Below, piece by piece: positions 20,320 to 29,356 of a stretch of DNA of 29,356 nucleotides (its first letter is position 1; each line of letters opens with the position of its first letter). Both the position numbers and the translations under genes were made by a program. Source of the stretch: Tritrichomonas musculus (lineage: Eukaryota > Parabasalia > Tritrichomonadida > Tritrichomonadidae); contig JAPFFF010000241.1 in NCBI GenBank assembly GCA_039105265.1, forward strand, positions 1 through 29,356, read 5' to 3'. A model generated the notes under the pieces. The model searched no databases, was not told where the DNA came from, and was given only the letters and a program-made list of their open reading frames with translations.

Positions 20320-23300
20320 AAGTAAAATCAATAAAGATGAAAGCGCAATATCAATTATTCTTATTCAAACGTTTCTCACAAATGAACAGAGCTAAATAAA
20401 ACACAAATCTCAAACACTTTTAAAAGATAATTATAAACGATTTCAAAAACAAAAAAAAACAATAGAGAATAAAGCGTAATAACAATTATTCTTATTCAAA
20501 CGTTTCTCACAAATGAACAGAGCTAAATAAAACACAAATCTCAAACACTTTTGTAAGATAATTAAAAACGATTTCGAATTTAAGTAAAATCAATAAAAAT
20601 TAAAGCTTAATCTCAGTTATTCTTATTCAAACGTTTCTCACAAATGAACAGAGTTAAATAAAACACAAATCTCAAACACTTTTGTAAGATAATTATAAAC
20701 GATTTCGAAATTAAGTAAAATCAGTAAAAATTAAAGCTTAATCTCAATTATTCTTATTCAAACGTTTCTCACAAATGAACAGAGTTAAATAAAACACAAA
20801 TCTCAAACACTTTTGTAAGATAATTGAAAACGATTTCGAAATTAAGTAAAATCAATAAAAATTAAAGCTTAATCTCAGTTATTCTTATTCAAACGTTTCT
20901 CACAAGTGAACAGAGTTAAATAAAACACAAATCTCAAACACTTTTGTAAGATAATTAAAAACGATTTCGAAATTAAGTAAAATCAGTAAAAATTAAAGCT
21001 TAATCTCAGTTATTCTTATTCAAACGTTTCTCACAAGTGAACAGAGTTAAATAAAACACAAATCTCAAACACTTTTGTAAGATAATTGAAAAAGATTTCG
21101 AAATTAAGTAAAATCAATAAAGATTAAATCGCAATATCAATTATTCTTATTCAAACGTTTCTCACAAGTGAACAGAGTTAAATAAAACATAAATCTCAAA
21201 CACTTTTGTAAGATAATTGAAAAAGATTTCGAAATTAAGTAAAATCAGTAAAAATTAAAGCTTAATCTCAGTTATTCTTATTCAAACGTTTCTCACAAGT
21301 GAACAGAGTTAAATAAAACACAAATCTCAAACACTTTTGTAAGATAATTATAAACGATTTCGAAATTAAGTAAAATCAGTAAAAATTAAAGCTTAATCTC
21401 AGTTATTCTTATTCAAACGTTTCTCACAAATGAACAGAGTTAAATAAAACACAAATCTCAAACACTTTTGTAAGATAATTATAAACGATTTCGAAATTAA
21501 GTAAAATCAGTAAAAATTAAAGCTTAATCTCAGTTATTCTTATTCAAACGTTTCTCACAAATGAACAGAGTTAAATAAAACACAAATCTCAAACACTTTT
21601 GTAAGATAATTAAAAACGATTTCGAAATTAAGTAAAATCAGTAAAAATTAAAGCTTAATCTCAGTTATTCTTATTCAAACGTTTCTCACAAGTGAACAGA
21701 GTTAAATAAAACACAAATCTCAAACACTTTTGTAAGATAATTGAAAAACGATTTCGAAATTAAGTAAAATCAGTAAAAATTAAAGCTTAATCTCAGTTAT
21801 TCTTATTCAAACGTTTCTCACAAGTGAACAGAGTTAAATAAAATACACATCTCAAACACTTTTGTAAGATAATTAAAAACGATTTCGAAATTAATTAAAA
21901 TCAGTAAAAATTAAAGCTTAATCTCAATTATTCCTATTCAAACGTTTCTCACAAGTGAACAGAGTTAAATAAAACATAAATCTCAAACACTTTTGTAAGA
22001 TAATTAAAAACGATTTCGAAATTAAGTAAAATCAATAAAGATTAAATCGCAATATCAATTATTCTTATTCAAACGTTTCTCACAAGTGAACAGAGTTAAA
22101 TAAAACACAAATCTCAAACACTTTTGTAAGATAATTATAAACGATTTCGAAATTAAGTAAAATCAGTAAAAATTAAAGCTTAATCTCAGTTATTCTTATT
22201 CAAACGTTTCTCACAAATGAACAGAGTTAAATAAAACACAAATCTCAAACACTTTTGTAAGATAATTAAAAACGATTTCGAAATTAAGTAAAATCAGTAA
22301 AAATTAAAGCTTAATCTCAATTATTCTTATTCAAACGTTTCTCACAAGTGAACAGAGTTAAATAAAACACAAATCTCAAACACTTTTGTAAGATAATTAT
22401 AAACGATTTCGAAATTAAGTAAAATCAGTAAAAATTAAAGCTTAATCTCAGTTATTCTTAATCTAACATTTCTCACAAATGAACAGAGTTAAATAAAACA
22501 CAAATCTCAAACACTTTTGTAAGATAATTAAAAACGATTTCGAAATTAAGTAAAATCAATAAAGATTAAATCGCAATATCAATTATTCCTATTCAAACGT
22601 TTCTCACAAGTGAACAGAGTTAAATAAAACACAAATCTCAAACACTTTTGTAAGATAATTAAAAACGATTTCGAAATTAAGTAAAATCAGTAAAAATTAA
22701 AGCTTAATCTCAGTTATTCTTATTCTAACGTTTCTCACAAATGAACAGAGTTAAATAAAACACAAATCTCAAACACTTTTGTAAGATAATTAAAAACGAT
22801 TTCGAAATTAAGTAAAATCAGTAAAAATTAAAGCTTAATCTCAGTTATTCTTATTCAAACGTTTCTCACAAATGAACAGAGTTAAATAAAACACAAATCT
22901 CAAACACTTTTGTAAGATAATTATAAACGATTTCGAAATTAAGTAAAATCAGTAAAAATTAAAGCTTAATCTCAATTATTCTTATTCAAACGTTTCTCAC
23001 AAGTGAACAGAGTTAAATAAAACACAAATCTCAAACACTTTTGTAAGATAATTATAAACGATTTCGAAATTAAGTAAAATCAGTAAAAATTAAAGCTTAA
23101 TCTCAGTTATTCTTATTCAAACATTTCTCACAAATGAACAGAGTTAAATAAAACACAAATCTCAAACACTTTTGTAAGATAATTAAAAACGATTTCGAAA
23201 TTAAGTAAAATCAATAAAGATTAAATCGCAATATCAATTATTCCTATTCAAACGTTTCTCACAAGTGAACAGAGTTAAATAAAACACAAATCTCAAACAC

Positions 23301-26300
23301 TTTTGTAAGATAATTAAAAACGATTTCGAAATTAAGTAAAATCAGTAAAAATTAAAGCTTAATCTCAGTTATTCTTATTCAAACGTTTCTCACAAATGAA
23401 CAGAGTTAAATAAAACATAAATCTCAAACACTTTTGTAAGATAATTAAAAACGATTTCGAAATTAAGTAAAATCAGTAAAAATTAAAGCTTAATCTCAGT
23501 TATTCTTATTCAAACGTTTCTCACAAGTGAACAGAGTTAAATAAAACACAAATCTCAAACACTTTTGTAAGATAATTAAAAACGATTTCGAAATTAAGTA
23601 AAATCAGTAAAAATTAAAGCTTAATCTCAGTTATTCTTATTCAAACGTTTCTCACAAATGAACAGAGTTAAATAAAACACAAATCTCAAACACTTTTGTA
23701 AGATAATTATAAACGATTTCGAAATTAAGTAAAATCAGTAAAAATTAAAGCTTAATCTCAATTATTCTTATTCAAACGTTTCTCACAAGTGAACAGAGTT
23801 AAATAAAACACAAATCTCAAACACTTTTGTAAGATAATTATAAACGATTTCGAAATTAAGTAAAATCAGTAAAAATTAAAGCTTAATCTCAGTTATTCTT
23901 ATTCTAACATTTCTCACAAGTGAACAGAGTTAAATAAAACACAAATCTCAAACACTTTTGTAAGATAATTAAAAACGATTTCGAAATTAAGTAAAATCAG
24001 TAAAAATTAAAGCTTAATCTCAGTTATTCTTATTCTAACATTTCTCACAAGTGAACAGAGTTAAATAAAACACAAATCTCAAACACTTTTGTAAGATAAT
24101 TAAAAACGATTTCGAAATTAAGTAAAATCAATAAAGATTAAATCGCAATATCAATTATTCTTATTCAAACGTTTCTCACAAGTGAACAGAGTTAAATAAA
24201 ACATAAATCTCAAACACTTTTGTAAGATAATTGAAAAAGATTTCGAAATTAAGTAAAATCAGTAAAAATTAAAGCTTAATCTCAGTTATTCTTATTCAAA
24301 CGTTTCTCACAAATGAACAGAGTTAAATAAAACACAAATCTCAAACACTTTTGTAAGATAATTATAAACGATTTCGAAATTAAGTAAAATCAGTAAAAAT
24401 TAAAGCTTAATCTCAATTATTCCTATTCAAACGTTTCTCACAAGTGAACAGAGTTAAATAAAACACAAATCTCAAACACTTTTGTAAGATAATTAAAAAC
24501 GATTTCGAAATTAAGTAAAATCAGTAAAAATTAAAGCTTAATCTCAGTTATTCTTATTCTAACATTTCTCATAAATGAACAGAGTTAAATAAAACACAAA
24601 TCTCAAACACTTTTGTAAGATAATTAAAAACGATTTCGAAATTAAGTAAAATCAATAAAGATTAAATCGCAATATCAATTATTCTTATTCAAACGTTTCT
24701 CACAAGTGAACAGAGTTAAATAAAACATAAATCTCAAACACTTTTGTAAGATAATTGAAAAACGATTTCGAAATTAAGTAAAATCAGTAAAAATTAAAGC
24801 TTAATCTCAGTTATTCTTATTCAAACGTTTCTCACAAGTGAACAGAGTTAAATAAAACACAAATCTCAAACACTTTTGTAAGATAATTATAAACGATTTC
24901 GAAATTAAGTAAAATCAATAAAAATTAAAGCTTAATCTCAGTTATTCTTAATCTAACATTTCTCACAAATGAACAGAGTTAAATAAAACACAAATCTCAA
25001 ACACTTTTGTAAGATAATTATAAACGATTTCGAAATTAAGTAAAATCAGTAAAAATTAAAGCTTAATCTCAATTATTCCTATTCAAACGTTTCTCACAAG
25101 TGAACAGAGTTAAATAAAACACAAATCTCAAACACTTTTGTAAGATAATTATAAACGATTTCGAAATTAAGTAAAATCAGTAAAAATTAAAGCTTAATCT
25201 CAGTTATTCTTATTCTAACATTTCTCACAAATGAACAGAGTTAAATAAAACACAAATCTCAAACACTTTTGTAAGATAATTAAAAACGATTTCGAAATTA
25301 AGTAAAATCAATAAAGATTAAATCGCAATATCAATTATTCTTATTCAAACGTTTCTCACAAGTGAACAGAGTTAAATAAAACATAAATCTCAAACACTTT
25401 TGTAAGATAATTAAAAACGATTTCGAAATTAAGTAAAATCAGTAAAAATTAAAGCTTAATCTCAGTTATTCTTATTCAAACGTTTCTCACAAGTGAACAG
25501 AGTTAAATAAAACACAAATCTCAAACACTTTTGTAAGATAATTGAAAAAGATTTCGAAATTAAGTAAAATCAGTAAAAATTAAAGCTTAATCTCAGTTAT
25601 TCTTATTCTAACATTTCTCACAAATGAACAGAGTTAAATAAAACACAAATCTCAAACACTTTTGTAAGATAATTAAAAACGATTTCGAAATTAAGTAAAA
25701 TCAATAAAGATTAAATCGCAATATCAATTATTCTTATTCAAACGTTTCTCACAAGTGAACAGAGTTAAATAAAACATAAATCTCAAACACTTTTGTAAGA
25801 TAATTGAAAAAGATTTCGAAATTAATTAAAATCAGTAAAAATTAAAGCTTAATCTCAGTTATTCTTATTCAAACGTTTCTCACAAGTGAACAGAGTTAAA
25901 TAAAATACACATCTCAAACACTTTTGTAAGATAATTAAAAACGATTTCGAAATTAATTAAAATCAGTAAAAATTAAAGCTTAATCTCAGTTATTCTTATT
26001 CAAACGTTTCTCACAAATGAACAGAGTTAAATAAAACACAAATCTCAAACACTTTTGTAAGATAATTATAAACGATTTCGAAATTAAGTAAAATCAGTAA
26101 AAATTAAAGCTTAATCTCAGTTATTCTTATTCTAACATTTCTCACAAATGAACAGAGTTAAATAAAACACAAATCTCAAACACTTTTGTAAGATAATTAA
26201 AAACGATTTCGAAATTAAGTAAAATCAGTAAAAATTAAAGCTTAATCTCAGTTATTCTTATTCAAACGTTTCTCACAAATGAACAGAGTTAAATAAAACA

Positions 26301-29300
26301 CAAATCTCAAACACTTTTGTAAGATAATTATAAACGATTTCGAAATTAAGTAAAATCAGTAAAAATTAAAGCTTAATCTCAATTATTCCTATTCAAACGT
26401 TTCTCACAAGTGAACAGAGTTAAATAAAACACAAATCTCAAACACTTTTGTAAGATAATTAAAAACGATTTCGAAATTAAGTAAAATCAGTAAAAATTAA
26501 AGCTTAATCTCAGTTATTCTTATTCAAACGTTTCTCACAAGTGAACAGAGTTAAATAAAACACAAATCTCAAACACTTTTGTAAGATAATTAAAAACGAT
26601 TTCGAAATTAAGTAAAATCAGTAAAAATTAAAGCTTAATCTCAGTTATTCTTATTCAAACGTTTCTCACAAGTGAACAGAGTTAAATAAAATACACATCT
26701 CAAACACTTTTGTAAGATAATTATAAACGATTTCGAAATTAAGTAAAATCAGTAAAAATTAAAGCTTAATCTCAGTTATTCTTATTCAAACGTTTCTCAC
26801 AAATGAACAGAGTTAAATAAAACACAAATCTCAAACACTTTTGTAAGATAATTATAAACGATTTCGAAATTAAGTAAAATCAGTAAAAATTAAAGCTTAA
26901 TCTCAGTTATTCTTATTCAAACGTTTCTCACAAATGAACAGAGTTAAATAAAACACAAATCTCAAACACTTTTGTAAGATAATTATAAACGATTTCGAAA
27001 TTAAGTAAAATCAGTAAAAATTAAAGCTTAATCTCAATTATTCCTATTCAAACGTTTCTCACAAGTGAACAGAGTTAAATAAAACACAAATCTCAAACAC
27101 TTTTGTAAGATAATTAAAAACGATTTCGAAATTAAGTAAAATCAGTAAAAATTAAAGCTTAATCTCAGTTATTCTTATTCTAACATTTCTCACAAATGAA
27201 CAGAGTTAAATAAAACACAAATCTCAAACACTTTTGTAAGATAATTGAAAAAGATTTCGAAATTAAGTAAAATCAATAAAGATTAAATCGCAATATCAAT
27301 TATTCTTATTCAAACGTTTCTCACAAGTGAACAGAGTTAAATAAAACATAAATCTCAAACACTTTTGTAAGATAATTGAAAAACGATTTCGAAATTAAGT
27401 AAAATCAGTAAAAATTAAAGCTTAATCTCAGTTATTCTTATTCAAACGTTTCTCACAAGTGAACAGAGTTAAATAAAACACAAATCTCAAACACTTTTGT
27501 AAGATAATTGAAAACGATTTCGAAATTAAGTAAAATCAATAAAAATTAAAGCGCAATATCAATTATTCTTATTCAAACGTTTCTCACAAGTGAACAGAGT
27601 TAAATAAAACACAAATCTCAAACACTTTTGTAAGATAATTATAAACGATTTCGAAATTAAGTAAAATCAGTAAAAATTAAAGCTTAATCTCAGTTATTCT
27701 TATTCAAACGTTTCTCACAAGTGAACAGAGTTAAATAAAACACAAATCTCAAACACTTTTGTAAGATAATTAAAAACGATTTCGAAATTAAGTAAAATCA
27801 GTAAAGATTAAATCGCAATATCAATTATTCTTATTCAAACGTTTCTCACAAGTGAACAGAGTTAAATAAAACACAAATCTCAAACACTTTTGTAAGATAA
27901 TTATAAACGATTTCGAAATTAAGTAAAATCAGTAAAAATTAAAGCTTAATCTCAGTTATTCTTATTCTAACATTTCTCACAAGTGAACAGAGTTAAATAA
28001 AACACAAATCTCAAACACTTTTGTAAGATAATTATAAACGATTTCGAAATTAAGTAAAATCAGTAAAAATTAAAGCTTAATCTCAATTATTCTTATTCAA
28101 ACGTTTCTCACAAATGAACAGAGTTAAATAAAACACAAATCTCAAACACTTTTGTAAGATAATTATAAACGATTTCGAAATTAAGTAAAATCAGTAAAAA
28201 TTAAAGCTTAATCTCAGTTATTCTTATTCTAACATTTCTCACAAATGAACAGAGTTAAATAAAACACAAATCTCAAACACTTTTGTAAGATAATTAAAAA
28301 CGATTTCGAAATTAAGTAAAATCAATAAAGATTAAATCGCAATATCAATTATTCTTATTCAAACGTTTCTCACAAGTGAACAGAGTTAAATAAAACATAA
28401 ATCTCAAACACTTTTGTAAGATAATTAAAAAGATTTCGAAATTAAGTAAAATCAGTAAAAATTAAAGCTTAATCTCAGTTATTCTTATTCAAACGTTTCT
28501 CACAAATGAACAGAGTTAAATAAAACACAAATCTCAAACACTTTTGTAAGATAATTAAAAACGATTTCGAAATTAAGTAAAATCAGTAAAAATTAAAGCT
28601 TAATCTCAATTATTCCTATTCAAACGTTTCTCACAAGTGAACAGAGTTAAATAAAACACAAATCTCAAACACTTTTGTAAGATAATTATAAACGATTTCG
28701 AAATTAAGTAAAATCAGTAAAAATTAAAGCTTAATCTCAATTATTCCTATTCAAACGTTTCTCACAAGTGAACAGAGTTAAATAAAACACAAATCTCAAA
28801 CACTTTTGTAAGATAATTATAAACGATTTCGAAATTAAGTAAAATCAGTAAAAATTAAAGCTTAATCTCAATTATTCCTATTCAAACGTTTCTCACAAGT
28901 GAACAGAGTTAAATAAAACACAAATCTCAAACACTTTTGTAAGATAATTATAAACGATTTCGAAATTAAGTAAAATCAGTAAAAATTAAAGCTTAATCTC
29001 AATTATTCTTATTCAAACGTTTCTCACAAGTGAACAGAGTTAAATAAAACACAAATCTCAAACACTTTTGTAAGATAATTAAAAACGATTTCGAAATTAA
29101 GTAAAATCAGTAAAAATTAAAGCTTAATCTCAATTATTCCTATTCAAACGTTTCTCACAAGTGAACAGAGTTAAATAAAACACAAATCTCAAACACTTTT
29201 GTAAGATAATTAAAAACGATTTCGAAATTAAGTAAAATCAATAAAGATTAAATCGCAATATCAATTATTCTTATTCAAACGTTTCTCACAAGTGAACAGA

Positions 29301-29356
29301 GTTAAATAAAACATAAATCTCAAACACTTTTGTAAGATAATTATAAACGATTTCGA
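20320..29356 (-). repeat. Right satellite array, same 131-bp monomer, inverted
   Basis: This is the reverse complement of the left-array monomer, repeated from 20320 to the window end and beyond it. Anchors CGTTTCT recur from 20370 to 29280, which is 68 monomers with a net change of only +2 bp (extra A in GAAAAACGATTTCG variants, for example near 21745 and 24770). Both subtypes A and B occur. Rare variants known from the left array are also present: the complement of GAGATGTGTATTTT near 21844, 25906 and 26692, and AAATGTTAG-type monomers (ATTCTAACATTTCT). The two arrays therefore share a common monomer pool. No orientation switch is seen inside the array. Confidence 0.98.
20377..20638 (-). 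repeat. Diverged edge monomers of the right array
   Basis: The two full monomers nearest the gene differ from the rest. Both have AGCTAAAT in place of AGTTAAAT. The first (20377-20507) has a strongly altered middle (GATTTCAAAAAC and a run of nine A, with loss of the ATTTCGAAAT palindrome). The second (20508-20638) has CGAATTTAAG in place of CGAAATTAAG. Decay at array borders is expected where unequal exchange no longer homogenises copies. Confidence 0.85.

Noticed and set aside
1-29356. Telomeric or subtelomeric simple repeats
   Set aside because: No short G-rich tandem repeat is present on either strand; the arrays are 131-bp satellites.

Overview
This is a eukaryotic, very AT-rich window that is about 85% satellite DNA. 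Two tandem arrays of the same 131-bp monomer face each other in opposite orientation. The left array (1-16021, forward) has 122 complete monomers plus a partial one. The right array (20320-29356, reverse) has 68 monomers plus partial ones at both ends. Both arrays run off the window. Between them lies a 4.3-kb island of single-copy DNA.

The island, left to right, holds: (i) a compact GC-richer segment that folds on paper into a three-way-junction RNA and is followed by a run of 16 T, only about 75 bp from the left array; (ii) AT-rich DNA with no gene; (iii) a 31-bp minisatellite of 17 units with no length changes; (iv) a spacer with two strong inverted repeats, a weak trace of decayed coding sequence and a (TA)10 tract; and (v) one intact intronless gene on the minus strand, 396 codons, whose start codon lies 42 bp from the right array. 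The gene product looks like an all-helical ARM/HEAT-type solenoid protein of unknown function.

Organism: the combination fits a parabasalid (Trichomonas/Tritrichomonas type). The evidence is an intronless Leu/Ile/Phe/Asn/Lys-rich ORF in the standard code, a very short putative 5' UTR with a CCTTT element (the M5 initiator described in T. vaginalis) 27-31 nt upstream of the ATG, and a stop codon overlapping UAAA (the poly(A) signal described in T. vaginalis). The protein style also resembles the many uncharacterised ARM-like proteins of trichomonads. This assignment is an inference without a database search, and I hold it at moderate confidence.

The most interesting aspects are the architecture and its junctions. 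Opposed satellite arms around a short unique core recall regional centromeres that have inverted-repeat arms (fission yeast, Candida tropicalis), although a collapsed or misjoined assembly is an alternative. Both arms stop, on their inner side, at nearly the same phase of the monomer, and both end in the same rare monomer variant. Inside the left arm the monomers are organised in about 33-monomer (4.3 kb) superrepeats and a later 12-monomer duplication.
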